Assembly (NCBI RefSeq): GCF_027484545.1
Contig: NZ_JAIXST010000129.1
Coordinates: forward strand, 41,279-105,278
Length of the DNA: 64,000 nt
Reading direction: 5' to 3'
Source of the DNA: Runella sp.
Lineage (GTDB): Bacteria; Bacteroidota; Bacteroidia; Cytophagales; Spirosomataceae
The first letter of the stretch is position 1. Each line of letters begins with the position of its first letter. Below the pieces are notes generated by a model. That model searched no databases. It was not told the DNA's origin and saw nothing but the letters and a program-made list of their open reading frames with translations. A program made the position numbers and the translations under genes. Shown here in pieces: positions 1-8,388 of this stretch.

Positions 1-2373
1 CAAAGAAAGCCTGAGCCACCGAAAGAAGTGCCAGTAGTTGAGCCAGAGGTGGAGCCTATGCTGATTGAAGCAAAAGCAGATCCGTTGAAAGGGTTGACAA
101 TTTTAGGAAAAATTGAACTCCCTACAGAACGCCGCAGTAATGACAATAGCGCCGCTAATAGGGATAAAGATAAAAAACGTAAACGTAAGCGAGTTCGTAA
201 AGGAGAGAAAGTAATAGAGAATGCACCTGCTAACAGAGGGGCAAGACCTGGCGATAAGCCAGCGAACGCTCCCCGTGATGGAGGTAATTCAAGACCTGTT
301 ACTCCTGCACATCCTGTTTCTAATACTACTCCTGCCACGGGTACTAATGCGAATGCCGCTAATAACAATGCAAATGCAAAGAAACCAGCTACAACTACCG
401 GAGGTGGTGGAGCGAACAAAAAAGGTGGAAACAATAACCGACGTGAGCGAAAAGACGAAATTACGCAGAAAGAAGTTGCAGATTCAATAAAGGCGACTAA
501 TGCCCGCTTGAGTGGAGGAACGAGAGGTAAAAACTTTGGCGCGGATAAACGACGTGAACGTCGTAAAGTGCGTGCTGAGGCCGAAGAAGGACGCTTAATG
601 CAAGAGCAGGAGGATGCAAAAGTGCTCAAAGTAACTGAGTTTATCTCGGCAAATGAACTTGCTTCTCTGATGGACTCTTCTGTGCAGGAAGTTATATCTG
701 TGTGTTTAAGCATGGGGATGTTTGTCTCTATCAACCAACGTTTGGATGCAGAAAGTATTTCGCTTATTGCCGACGAATTTGGTTTTGAAGTCTCATTTAT
801 CTCAGCCGAAGAAGAAATTCAGGGCGATGTTGTATTAGAGGAAGATGCCGAAGAAGATCTTTTGGAGCGAGCGCCTATTGTGACTATTATGGGTCACGTT
901 GACCATGGTAAAACATCGTTACTTGACTATATCCGTCGTACTCGCGTTGCTGCGGGTGAAGCGGGGGGCATTACCCAGCACATTGGTGCTTATAGTGTTA
1001 AAACAGAAGGCGGTCGCCGAATTGCTTTCTTGGATACGCCGGGTCACGAAGCCTTTACAGCCATGCGTGCTCGGGGAGCTAAAGTGACTGACGTAGTTAT
1101 CATCGTAATTGCGGCCGATGACTCAATCATGCCTCAAACCCGTGAAGCAATCAATCATGCTCAGAATGCGGGAGTTCCTATTGTATTCGCCTTTAGTAAA
1201 ATAGATAAGCCAGGTGCTAATACTGAAAAAATTCGTGAAGCTTTGGCAAACATGAACATTCTGGTAGAAGAATGGGGAGGAAAATACCAAACGCAGGAAA
1301 TTTCTTCTAAGTCCGGAGTAGGTATTGCTGAGTTACTCGAAAAAGTATTGCTTGAAGCAGAATTACTGGAATTAAAAGCTAATCCTAATCGTCGTGCTTC
1401 GGGTACAGTAATCGAAGCTTCACTTGATAAGGGCCGAGGTTATCTGGCAACAATTTTGGTACAAACAGGTACGCTGAAAGTAGGGGATGTTATCATCGCC
1501 GGAGCGCACTATGGACGTGCTAAAGCAATGTTTGATGCTACAGGCACTCGTCTCAAAGAGGCAAGACCATCTACTCCCGTACAGCTGTTGGGCTTAAATG
1601 GAGCGCCACAAGCGGGAGATAAGTTCAATGTAATGGAGAACGAACGCGAAGCCCGCGAAATTGCGAATAAGCGTGAGCAAATCATGCGTGAGCAAACAAT
1701 CCGTACTCGTAAGCACATTACCTTAGAAGAAATTGGACGTCGTAAGGCAATTGGAACGTTCAAAGAACTAAACATTATCATCAAAGGTGATGTGGATGGT
1801 TCAGTAGAAGCCCTTTCAGATTCGTTGCTTAAACTTTCGACTGAAGAAGTTCAGGTCAATATTATCAATAAGGCCGTTGGACAAATTGCCGAATCTGATG
1901 TCAATTTGGCGATAGCTTCTGATGCCATCATTGTAGGTTTCCAAGTGAGACCTTCAAATAATGCTAAGAAATTGGCTGAGCAGGAGCAAATAGAGATTCG
2001 TCTTTACTCGGTCATTTACGATGCCATCAATGAGGTCAAAGACGCCATGTTAGGTATGTTGGAACCAACGATGGAAGAAGCAATCGTCGGAAATGCGGAA
2101 GTACGTGAGGTCTTTAAGATTAGCAAAATCGGTACCGTTGCTGGTTCTTACGTCACAGATGGTATCATTAAACGAAATAATAAAGTTCGGGTGATACGTG
2201 ATTTTATTGTTGTGCACGAAGGCGAAATTTCGCAGCTTAAACGCTACAAAGATGACGTTAATGAAGTGAAATCAGGATTTGAATTCGGTGTCAGTATCAA
2301 AGGTTTAAATGATATTCAAATAGGAGATATTATTGAAAGCTTTGAAATGAAGGAAGTTAAACGGACACTTTAG
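1..2373 (+). CDS. infB: Translation initiation factor IF-2 (5' end outside window)
   Basis: The frame is open from base 1, so the N-terminus lies upstream and only the last ~790 codons are present. IF-2 is the GTPase that places initiator tRNA on the 30S subunit and promotes subunit joining. A Lys/Arg/Asn/Pro-rich low-complexity linker fills about the first 190 residues, followed by an IF2 N-domain-like region, then the G domain with P-loop GHVDHGKT (bases 892-915) and DTPGHE. The G4 motif reads SKID where most translational GTPases have NKxD. Domains II-IV run to a normal C-terminus. A strong hairpin terminator follows directly, so the gene ends its transcription unit. Confidence 0.97.
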   Translation, partial: QRKPEPPKEVPVVEPEVEPMLIEAKADPLKGLTILGKIELPTERRSNDNSAANRDKDKKRKRKRVRKGEKVIENAPANRGARPGDKPANAPRDGGNSRPVTPAHPVSNTTPATGTNANAANNNANAKKPATTTGGGGANKKGGNNNRRERKDEITQKEVADSIKATNARLSGGTRGKNFGADKRRERRKVRAEAEEGRLMQEQEDAKVLKVTEFISANELASLMDSSVQEVISVCLSMGMFVSINQRLDAESISLIADEFGFEVSFISAEEEIQGDVVLEEDAEEDLLERAPIVTIMGHVDHGKTSLLDYIRRTRVAAGEAGGITQHIGAYSVKTEGGRRIAFLDTPGHEAFTAMRARGAKVTDVVIIVIAADDSIMPQTREAINHAQNAGVPIVFAFSKIDKPGANTEKIREALANMNILVEEWGGKYQTQEISSKSGVGIAELLEKVLLEAELLELKANPNRRASGTVIEASLDKGRGYLATILVQTGTLKVGDVIIAGAHYGRAKAMFDATGTRLKEARPSTPVQLLGLNGAPQAGDKFNVMENEREAREIANKREQIMREQTIRTRKHITLEEIGRRKAIGTFKELNIIIKGDVDGSVEALSDSLLKLSTEEVQVNIINKAVGQIAESDVNLAIASDAIIVGFQVRPSNNAKKLAEQEQIEIRLYSVIYDAINEVKDAMLGMLEPTMEEAIVGNAEVREVFKISKIGTVAGSYVTDGIIKRNNKVRVIRDFIVVHEGEISQLKRYKDDVNEVKSGFEFGVSIKGLNDIQIGDIIESFEMKEVKRTL

Positions 2374-2385
2374 TCATCAACTATT

Positions 2386-2446
2386 CATAAATCAAACAGG
2401 CTTTTGGAGACCCCAAAAGCTTGTTTGATTTATGAGCATCTTTTTT
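2386..2446 (+). terminator. Rho-independent terminator after infB
   Basis: A 22-bp stem (2386-2407 with 2413-2434) contains one G-U pair and a 5-base loop, followed by a T run at 2441-2446. It lies 12 bases after the infB stop codon. Confidence 0.9.
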
Positions 2447-2503
2447 AAACTACTTTTGAAACACTATTGTTGCTCATTAAATTTGACACTAAAATGGAAT
2501 AGG

Positions 2504-2535
2504 TTGTCATATTTTTGCAGGGAATGTTATATTTG
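2504..2535 (+). promoter_or_regulatory. Bacteroidota-type promoter for the CPBP protease gene
   Basis: TTG at 2504-2506 and TATATTTG at 2528-2535 are separated by 21 bases, matching the Bacteroidota TTG / TAnnTTTG pattern. A second -7-like box, TATTTTTG, is at 2510-2517. The GTG start is about 20 bases downstream. Confidence 0.6.
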
Positions 2536-2556
2536 TATTAGTTTTTAACCTAACCC

Positions 2557-3522
2557 GTGGAAGAAATTCATTCTGATATTGCACATAGTATCCCACAACG
2601 CCCCCCGTGGCGTAACGTGATGTTGCTGCTTGGATTAGTATTGTTAGGTATGTCATTGGGTAATCTACTGGCTATGGCAGCTATCATGGCATTGAGTATG
2701 CCGCAGGGAGGGATGGGTTTAGAAGATGTTTCTCAAATGCTCCAAAACCCTCAACAGTTCCCAAATTCCTGGTGGTATTTGATGTTGTTACAGGCGATTT
2801 CTCATCTTTTTACTTTTTTGATTCCGGGCGTGATCTATTGGCGTTGGTCAGAGCAGCATCGAGTCGAAGAATTTGTGCGTCGACCTTTACCTTCCTATTT
2901 GCTTCTCGCAATTGCCCTCTTAATTGTTTTGGTATTTATGCCATTCAACAGCTGGATTATTGAATGGAATGGAAATCTTCATTTGCCGCAAGGTTTGCAA
3001 CGAATTGAGGAATGGATGCTTCGTAAAGAAGATGAGTTGGCTACTATGACACGGTTTTTAACCAATTTCAGTACTGGAGCAGAGTTAATAGTGGCTTTGG
3101 TGGTCATTGCTATTATACCGGCTGTTGGGGAAGAAGTGCTGTTCAGAGGCATTATTCAACGAAAGATATTCCATAAAATCGGTGATATGCACGCCTCTAT
3201 CTGGGCAACAGCGGCCTTGTTCAGCGCTATTCACCTGCAATTCTATGGATTTGTACCAAGAATGCTTTTGGGAGCTATGTTTGGATATATGTATGCTTGG
3301 ACACGAAATTTATGGACTCCTATTTTTGCCCATTTTATAAACAATGCAGCCACCGTCGTGATTGTGTTTTTATCTCATCAACAGGTAATTAATTTTGATA
3401 TTGAGAAGTCCGATTCTGCTGTTTCGTGGATAGTCGCCTTGATTTCATTAGCGCTTACCGCCGGATTACTTCTTAATCTAAAAATGATTTCCCAACGTAG
3501 CGCTGCAATCAATGGTATTTGA
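2557..3522 (+). CDS. CPBP (CAAX/Abi-type) intramembrane metalloprotease
   Basis: A 321-residue polytopic membrane protein of the CPBP glutamic/metalloprotease family (relatives of Rce1). The family signature is complete: EExxxR (E192, E193, R197), the FxxxH motif with H226, and HxxxN-type HFINN from H259. About eight hydrophobic segments are visible. The start is GTG because an in-frame stop lies two codons upstream and no earlier ATG exists; a good promoter sits just before it. Bacterial members act in peptide maturation or self-immunity, but the substrate cannot be told here. It is followed with overlap by the DUF2007 and cdsA genes, so these three are probably co-transcribed. Confidence 0.88.
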   Translation: MEEIHSDIAHSIPQRPPWRNVMLLLGLVLLGMSLGNLLAMAAIMALSMPQGGMGLEDVSQMLQNPQQFPNSWWYLMLLQAISHLFTFLIPGVIYWRWSEQHRVEEFVRRPLPSYLLLAIALLIVLVFMPFNSWIIEWNGNLHLPQGLQRIEEWMLRKEDELATMTRFLTNFSTGAELIVALVVIAIIPAVGEEVLFRGIIQRKIFHKIGDMHASIWATAALFSAIHLQFYGFVPRMLLGAMFGYMYAWTRNLWTPIFAHFINNAATVVIVFLSHQQVINFDIEKSDSAVSWIVALISLALTAGLLLNLKMISQRSAAINGI

Positions 3523-3724
3523 TAATTGGGAAAAAATCTTTGAAACGAGCTTTCAACACCGCGCCGAAATCGTCCGAGATTACTTAGAGCAGCAAGGATT
3601 TTCTGCGGTTATCATCAATAAACAGGACAGCAGTTATCATTTTGGAAAATACGAGTTGTATGTTCCTGTGAAAGATGCTATCATTGCTAAAACAATTGTA
3701 GTGAATGAAATCTCCTTTGAATAA
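3512..3724 (+). CDS. DUF2007-type small protein
   Basis: A 70-residue protein whose first ATG overlaps the end of the preceding protease gene by 11 bases. The pattern (W-x-x-[IV]-F-x-[ST]-x-x-x-x-[RE]-A-x-I-x-x-x-L-E-x-x-G, then a short beta strand ending in a Val/Ile-rich helix) matches DUF2007, a small putative signal-transducing domain common in Bacteroidota. No catalytic residues are apparent. Its 3' end overlaps cdsA by 20 bases, suggesting translational coupling. The molecular role is unknown. Confidence 0.75.
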   Translation: MVFDNWEKIFETSFQHRAEIVRDYLEQQGFSAVIINKQDSSYHFGKYELYVPVKDAIIAKTIVVNEISFE

Positions 3725-4538
3725 TCTTTCCAATCTTCAACAACGTATTATTGCTGCCATTTTTGGCGTAGCCATTATTTTATCTGCGATTCTCTACAGC
3801 GAATGGACGTTTATAGTACTCTTTTGTGCCATCAGCGTACTGACGCAATTGGAGTTTTATAAACTGCTTGGTTTGGATGGAAATCAACCGCTTACTTATT
3901 ATGGAACTATGTGTGGCGTTTTTATTAATATCATTACTTTTTTGATTGAAAAAGAAGTAATAAGTTTTCAAAACTACTTCTTAATCAGTCCATTAGTGAC
4001 TATGATATTTTTTATTAAGCTATATAAAAAACGAGACCTTAAACCATTTCAGAATATTGCCTTTACATTTTTGGGTATTATTTACGTTGCTCTTCCTTTT
4101 TCACTTTTGAGTGTGTTGGCTATGCGAGGAGGTATATACAATTATGAAATCGTACTTGGATGTTTATTTCTGCTTTGGGCTACGGATATAGGAGCCTACT
4201 TTGCCGGTACTTATTTCGGAAAGCGTAAATTATTTGAACGGGTATCGCCTAAAAAATCGTGGGAAGGAGCTGCGGGAGGGGCTTTATTTGCAGCCATAAT
4301 CGCCTTTATATTAGGAGTTTATTTTAAGACTCACCGCCCCTGGGAATGGTACTGTATTGGAGCGTTGATGGTCGTATCAGGTACTTTGGGAGATTTGGTT
4401 GAGTCACTATTTAAACGCAGTATCGCTATCAAAGATTCAGGCAGTACAATTCCCGGACATGGTGGATTTCTGGACCGATTTGATGGATTATTACTTTCTA
4501 CCCCTTTTATTGTGACGTTTGTTAAAATTTTTTCGTAA
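3705..4538 (+). CDS. cdsA: Phosphatidate cytidylyltransferase
   Basis: Makes CDP-diacylglycerol from phosphatidic acid and CTP in the inner membrane, the branch point of phospholipid synthesis. The 277-residue protein has about seven to eight hydrophobic helices and, near the C-terminus (residues ~233-260), the CTP-transferase signature S-x-x-K-R-x4-K-D-S-G ... P-G-H-G-G-x-x-D-R-x-D. The start overlaps the upstream DUF2007 gene by 20 bases. Length and architecture are normal for the family. Confidence 0.95.
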   Translation: MKSPLNNLSNLQQRIIAAIFGVAIILSAILYSEWTFIVLFCAISVLTQLEFYKLLGLDGNQPLTYYGTMCGVFINIITFLIEKEVISFQNYFLISPLVTMIFFIKLYKKRDLKPFQNIAFTFLGIIYVALPFSLLSVLAMRGGIYNYEIVLGCLFLLWATDIGAYFAGTYFGKRKLFERVSPKKSWEGAAGGALFAAIIAFILGVYFKTHRPWEWYCIGALMVVSGTLGDLVESLFKRSIAIKDSGSTIPGHGGFLDRFDGLLLSTPFIVTFVKIFS

Positions 4539-4596
4539 GATACAAGTTAGACTTTATAAGAAAGATACCGTTACCTGTCAATTTCAAAAGTAGATT

Positions 4597-5325
4597 ATGC
4601 AACAAAAAATTACATACAGTCTTTTCACTTGGGTAACAGTCTTACTGATTAGTGCCTTGGCCTTGCAGGAAGTACAGGCACAGGGGCAGGTGAAAAGCAT
4701 CATGTTTACGGGGCGGGTAGTGGGTGTAAAAGGAACTCAGACTCTTGGAAAAGCCTATATCTTAATTCCTCGTGCGGGACGAGGTACACTTGCCGACATA
4801 GAGGGGTATTTTGCTTTGCCCGTTTTTCCGGGAGATAGTGTGGTTTTCAGTTATTTGGGTTACCAAAAGCAATACCATATCATTCCAAAACGACACATGG
4901 AAGAGTCTTATTCGGCCATTATTTTGATGAAGGAAGATGTTAAAACGTTGGCAGAGGTGAAAGTATACCCTTATGCGACGGAAGAGGAGTTTAAGAAGGC
5001 ATTTATATCTATGAAATTGCCTGATGAATTTGAGCGCGACAATTTGGAAAGGAACACCCGTCAGGAATTGTTGATGCAAATGGCGGCTGCTACGCCTTTG
5101 AGTGCCGCAGGGAATTATCGAAACTTCATGGATCAGCAGATATTTGGCCGGGAAAATGCCGCCAACCGAAGCTTTACAACTACTATGCCCTTTTTAAATC
5201 CATTTGCGTGGGCGAGTTTCATTAAGTCGGTCAAAAATGGAGATTTGAAAAAGAAAGAATACCGCGAAATTCTTAAACAGGCTCCCCGCGAAAATATTTC
5301 ACGTCAGGATATTTTGAAAAAATAG
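4597..5325 (+). CDS. Secreted protein with carboxypeptidase-like regulatory (peptidase-associated) domain
   Basis: A 242-residue protein with a clear Sec signal peptide (hydrophobic ~10-28, AQA-type cleavage near residue 30). Residues ~35-120 look like a CarboxypepD_reg-like beta-sandwich (FTGRVVG...GYFALPVFPGDSVVFSYLGYQ), the module usually found at the N-terminus of TonB receptors, but here no barrel or plug follows. The C-terminal ~110 residues are charged and helical. Bacteroidota genomes hold many such stand-alone proteins of unknown function. It is convergent with lpxH, with only 13 bases between stop codons. Confidence 0.7.
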   Translation: MQQKITYSLFTWVTVLLISALALQEVQAQGQVKSIMFTGRVVGVKGTQTLGKAYILIPRAGRGTLADIEGYFALPVFPGDSVVFSYLGYQKQYHIIPKRHMEESYSAIILMKEDVKTLAEVKVYPYATEEEFKKAFISMKLPDEFERDNLERNTRQELLMQMAAATPLSAAGNYRNFMDQQIFGRENAANRSFTTTMPFLNPFAWASFIKSVKNGDLKKKEYREILKQAPRENISRQDILKK

Positions 5326-5338
5326 TAATCGGCACTTT

Positions 5339-6190
5339 TTAATACTCAATGTAGTTTTTTAACGCCATCGCAGTGCCATCAAACACCGCAAACGTATTGT
5401 AGTTTATCCAATCGCCAAGAATCAGCATTCGACTTTCACTATTGACTGCTTGGTCAAATTCTATGTGCCGGTGGCCAAAAATGTAAAAATCACGGTGCTT
5501 TTTACTTTCTTCCTCTTTAGCGTACAGTAACAGCCATTCCTTGTCTTCGCCAAGAAAGACGGGTTGTGCTTCTTTGTCGTGTTTCTTCCAACTGTGCTGG
5601 GCCCAGGATTGCCCTAACCAAAGCGCCCAATCGGGATGCATTAAATTCCCAAATGCCCAACGCGCCAATTTACTCTCAAATACCTTTTGGAGTAATTTAT
5701 AGTTGTAATCGCCCGGCCCTAATCCGTCTCCGTGTGCGATTAAAATGTTTATGGTTTGAGTTGTTGACTGTTCAGGGTTTTCTGTAAACTGTAAACTGTA
5801 AACTTTAGACTGTGAACTGTGAACTGTAAACTCTAACGGTCTTCGGAACGTCTTTATATTGAGTTCTTTTTCGAAATAATCAGTCATCCACATATCATGG
5901 TTGCCTGGAAAGACAATGATTTCTATCCCGGCATCGGTAAGTTCTCCTAATTTCCCCAAAAAACGTACAAAACCGCGAGGAACCACTCGTTTGTGTTCGT
6001 ACCAAAAATCAAATAAATCTCCTACTAAGCAAATCATCTGAGCGTCGTGGCGAATGGATTCCAACCAGCGTACTAATCTGCGTTCACGTTTCAAACTTTC
6101 AGTATGATTGGGGGCACCAAGATGAAAATCGGAAGCAAAATAAATTTTCTTTTCCGGTAAAAGTGTTACTTCTAATTGTTGAAATGACAT
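5339..6190 (-). CDS. lpxH: UDP-2,3-diacylglucosamine diphosphatase, LpxH type
   Basis: Calcineurin-like phosphoesterase that makes lipid X in lipid A synthesis. The metal-binding motifs are all present: SDFH (D21, H23), GDLFD (57-61), GNHD (96-99), HGD (153-155) and a late GHRH. The ATG at 6190 is chosen over an in-frame TTG at 6214 because a probable promoter -7 box (6212-6219) overlaps that TTG. Residues ~119-136, between GNHD and HGD, are encoded by a 56-base heptanucleotide array (5782-5837), an insertion that keeps the frame open. Divergent from the cupin gene. Confidence 0.9.
   Translation of the reverse strand: MSFQQLEVTLLPEKKIYFASDFHLGAPNHTESLKRERRLVRWLESIRHDAQMICLVGDLFDFWYEHKRVVPRGFVRFLGKLGELTDAGIEIIVFPGNHDMWMTDYFEKELNIKTFRRPLEFTVHSSQSKVYSLQFTENPEQSTTQTINILIAHGDGLGPGDYNYKLLQKVFESKLARWAFGNLMHPDWALWLGQSWAQHSWKKHDKEAQPVFLGEDKEWLLLYAKEEESKKHRDFYIFGHRHIEFDQAVNSESRMLILGDWINYNTFAVFDGTAMALKNYIEY
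5782..5837. repeat. Eight heptanucleotide repeats inside lpxH
   Basis: Eight consecutive 7-base units on the + strand: CTGTAAA three times, CTTTAGA, CTGTGAA twice, CTGTAAA, CTCTAAC. They lie in frame within lpxH. The unit is the same as in the array at 43942-43976. Confidence 0.9.
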
Positions 6191-6211
6191 GAGAGGCTTT
6201 TGAAATTCGGA

Positions 6212-6219
6212 CAAAAATA
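6212..6219 (-). promoter_or_regulatory. Probable -7 box of the lpxH promoter
   Basis: On the minus strand this reads TATTTTTG, a TAnnTTTG match, about 22 bases before the chosen ATG. No TTG was found at the proper spacing upstream. Confidence 0.45.
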
Positions 6220-6275
6220 CGGAGATTACTTTACAAGATTTTTCCTAATTTTACGACTCACACAAGCAAATTTTC

Positions 6276-6782
6276 ATGGAAACACCTATTCTCACTAAGT
6301 CAGAAATATTTGAAAAAATAGCCGCTCAATTGGGTGAACAAGGATTTAAGGTTGTAAATCAAGATCAAACTCGCCCTTGGGGAGGTTTTTTTGTATTGGA
6401 CGAATCTCAAACCCCTCAGTTTGCATCTACTTATTTTCCGACAGTTGAGCTATCAAGTCTTCAGATTACTCAAAAATTGAGTCCCAAAATTTTGGTTGTA
6501 GCACCCGAAAAGCGGCTTTCGTGGCAGTATCATCACCGTCGTGCGGAAATTTGGCGGGTAGTTTCGGGAATTGTAGGCGTGGTAACAAGCGATACAGACG
6601 AAGAAACGCAAGTGAAAACGTATCAGCCCGGAGAATTAATTACACTCCGTCAAGGGGAGCGCCACCGTTTGGTAGGGCTTACTGAATGGGGTGTTTTGGC
6701 TGAGATTTGGCAACATACTGACCCAGAAAACCCTTCGAATGAAGATGATATTGTACGCGTACAAGATGATTTTGGAAGATAA
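6276..6782 (+). CDS. Cupin protein related to the type II phosphomannose isomerase C-domain
   Basis: A 168-residue single-domain cupin. RPWGGFFV near residue 33 and the HHRRAEIWRVVSGIVGV ... GELITLRQGERHRL segments are those of the mannose-6-phosphate isomerase (type II) C-terminal cupin, with His pairs suited to a metal site. It is not fused to a guanylyltransferase domain, so it may act alone in mannose metabolism or on another sugar; the substrate is not determined. It shares TAATG with the next gene (1-base overlap), so the two are a translationally coupled pair. Confidence 0.75.
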   Translation: METPILTKSEIFEKIAAQLGEQGFKVVNQDQTRPWGGFFVLDESQTPQFASTYFPTVELSSLQITQKLSPKILVVAPEKRLSWQYHHRRAEIWRVVSGIVGVVTSDTDEETQVKTYQPGELITLRQGERHRLVGLTEWGVLAEIWQHTDPENPSNEDDIVRVQDDFGR

Positions 6783-7312
6783 TGGAAAATTTAAAATACC
6801 CCGTTGGACGTTTTGAGTTTGGCAAAACGTACAGTAAAGCCGAAACTCAGGCCCAAATTCAAACCATAAGTGCTTTACCTTCTAAGCTGTTTAATATCGT
6901 CAATGTATTGACGGAGGCGCAGTTGGAAACTCCCTATCGCCCTGAAGGCTGGACCGTTCTCCAAACGGTTCACCACATAGCTGACAGCCACATGAATGCC
7001 TATATCCGTTTTAAGTTGGCTCTAACAGAAGATAATCCCAATATAAAGCCTTATGAGGAAGCGCTATGGGCCGAACTTGCGGACGGGAAAGCTGCCCCGG
7101 TGGATTGGTCGCTTCAATTACTCAAATACGTTCATTTACGCTGGGTGATGTTGTTGAATTCTCTTACGGAGGCAGATTTAGAGCGCACTTATTTCCATCC
7201 CGAAAGTAAATTGGTTTATCCTTTACATCAAGTGGTGGCGATGTATGCCTGGCACAGCGAACATCACTATGAGCACATCCATCAACTTTGTATCCGACAA
7301 GGTTGGATATAA
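6782..7312 (+). CDS. BstA/YfiT-like DinB-superfamily metal-dependent enzyme
   Basis: A 176-residue protein starting FEFGKTYS-like and carrying HHIADSH (residues 64-70) plus WHSEHHYEHI near residue 160, giving the three-His metal site of the YfiT/BstA branch of the DinB superfamily. The best-studied members are bacillithiol S-transferases; many Bacteroidota make bacillithiol, so a detoxification role is plausible. The function is inferred from family only. Coupled by a TAATG overlap to the upstream cupin. Confidence 0.8.
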   Translation: MENLKYPVGRFEFGKTYSKAETQAQIQTISALPSKLFNIVNVLTEAQLETPYRPEGWTVLQTVHHIADSHMNAYIRFKLALTEDNPNIKPYEEALWAELADGKAAPVDWSLQLLKYVHLRWVMLLNSLTEADLERTYFHPESKLVYPLHQVVAMYAWHSEHHYEHIHQLCIRQGWI

Positions 7313-7362
7313 GGCCAATTAGGAATATTCAGCGGTCAGCAAATCTTTTTGTTTGGTTTTAC

Positions 7363-7390
7363 GTTAAGCTATTAACCATTAATTTAAATT
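7363..7390. repeat. Short heptad-like repeat before the YkvA gene
   Basis: GTTAAGC, TATTAAC, CATTAAT, TTAAATT are consecutive 7-mers sharing a TTAA-like core and end 6 bases before the ATG at 7397. It is short and degenerate, so weaker than the other arrays. Confidence 0.4.
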
Positions 7391-7396
7391 GTAATA

Positions 7397-7837
7397 ATGC
7401 CTTCTGCATCTACATCTGATAATATCCTTATGCGGGTATTAAAGTCCGTTTTTTTTAAAAGTGCTACGGGGAAAGCCAGTCGTTATGCCCGCAATACGGG
7501 TAGTCTTATGCAGCTTTTACGTGATGTCCTTAATAAGACCAATGCCCTGAAAGGAGCAGGGTACGACGCATTTCGTGAAAAAATTGCTTTATTGGCACGC
7601 CTGTTAAAGGCGTACGTAAAAGGAGAGTATCGAACCGTGCCTTGGAAAACGCTTACGCGAATTATTGCAGTTTTAGTATATTTTCTTTCGCCTATAGATG
7701 TGATCCCCGATTTGTTGCCTGTGATTGGATTTACAGACGATATCGCTTTGGTCGTTTGGCTTTTCAATGCCATTGCTGATGACTTAAATGCGTTTCGTCA
7801 ATGGGATACGGAGCGAAATACTGTCTCCATTGACTGA
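7397..7837 (+). CDS. YkvA family (DUF1232) membrane protein
   Basis: A 146-residue protein. The C-terminal half (about residues 90-135) carries the DUF1232 signature YFLSPIDVIPDLLPVIGFTDD followed by a hydrophobic segment; the N-terminal half is basic and helical. The family is widespread, with one or two membrane helices and no established activity. Transcribed alone, judging from the spacing to both neighbours. Confidence 0.8.
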   Translation: MPSASTSDNILMRVLKSVFFKSATGKASRYARNTGSLMQLLRDVLNKTNALKGAGYDAFREKIALLARLLKAYVKGEYRTVPWKTLTRIIAVLVYFLSPIDVIPDLLPVIGFTDDIALVVWLFNAIADDLNAFRQWDTERNTVSID

Positions 7838-7856
7838 TATTCTGCGAAATAGTTGT

Positions 7857-7864
7857 TATTTTTG
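7857..7864 (+). promoter_or_regulatory. Probable -7 box upstream of tatA
   Basis: TATTTTTG followed by a GC-poor start region. A TTG at 7830-7832 is 24 bases upstream, slightly beyond the usual range. This would give tatA a leader of about 145 bases. Confidence 0.4.
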
Positions 7865-8015
7865 CAGAGTAAAACCTTAAAAAAGGGTTAAAATTAAAAA
7901 AGATAAGGTAGACGTTGGCCTTATTTCGTTTTATTGATGTACTAATTAGTTGTTGGTAGATAGATACCTATTTTCAAACAACGGATAAATAAATAATCAC
8001 TAACTGAATTTTCCA

Positions 8016-8216
8016 ATGAATATGCTTTCGATTTTTTTGATTTTAGGTTTAGGAGGACAGGAAGTCATTCTAATTGGCCTGATTGTATTGCTCCTTTTTG
8101 GCGCGAAAAAAATCCCTGAACTTATGAAAGGCTTAGGGAAAGGTATTCGCGAGTTTAAAGATGCTTCTAAAGAGGTGAAGGACAGTATCGAAAAAGGATT
8201 GGACGAGACTCGTTAA
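8016..8216 (+). CDS. tatA: Sec-independent protein translocase subunit TatA
   Basis: A 66-residue protein with one N-terminal transmembrane helix, the [21 protein letters not shown] hinge and amphipathic helix, and a charged tail, which is the complete TatA/B-type layout at TatA length. It forms the pore of the twin-arginine export system with TatC, which is not in this window. A probable Tat substrate, the flavin oxidase at 34585, is encoded nearby. A terminator follows, separating it from gatA. Confidence 0.92.
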   Translation: MNMLSIFLILGLGGQEVILIGLIVLLLFGAKKIPELMKGLGKGIREFKDASKEVKDSIEKGLDETR

Positions 8217-8302
8217 TTCTTTTAAAATGGATTCTAATTGACTATCCCGGATAGATGATAGTGCAGTAGGATTGTAATCTTTCTTAATTTCAATCAGAAT
8301 CA

Positions 8303-8333
8303 GCAGTAGCCGAAAGACTACTGCGGATTTTTT
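8303..8333 (+). terminator. Rho-independent terminator after tatA
   Basis: GCAGTAG (8303-8309) pairs with CTACTGC (8318-8324) across an 8-base loop, followed by a run of six T at 8328-8333. Confidence 0.85.
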
Positions 8334-8388
8334 ATTTTGTACCATTCCTGTTTTAACGTCAACCTGCATTGGTTGAAACCCTTTTATT

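Noticed and set aside
6191..6214. TTG start for lpxH at 6214
   Set aside because: Overlaps the TATTTTTG box; ATG 6190 fits the family start better.
8133..8369. 78-residue frame on the minus strand after tatA
   Set aside because: It reads through the tatA terminator hairpin and the 3' end of tatA; no domain.
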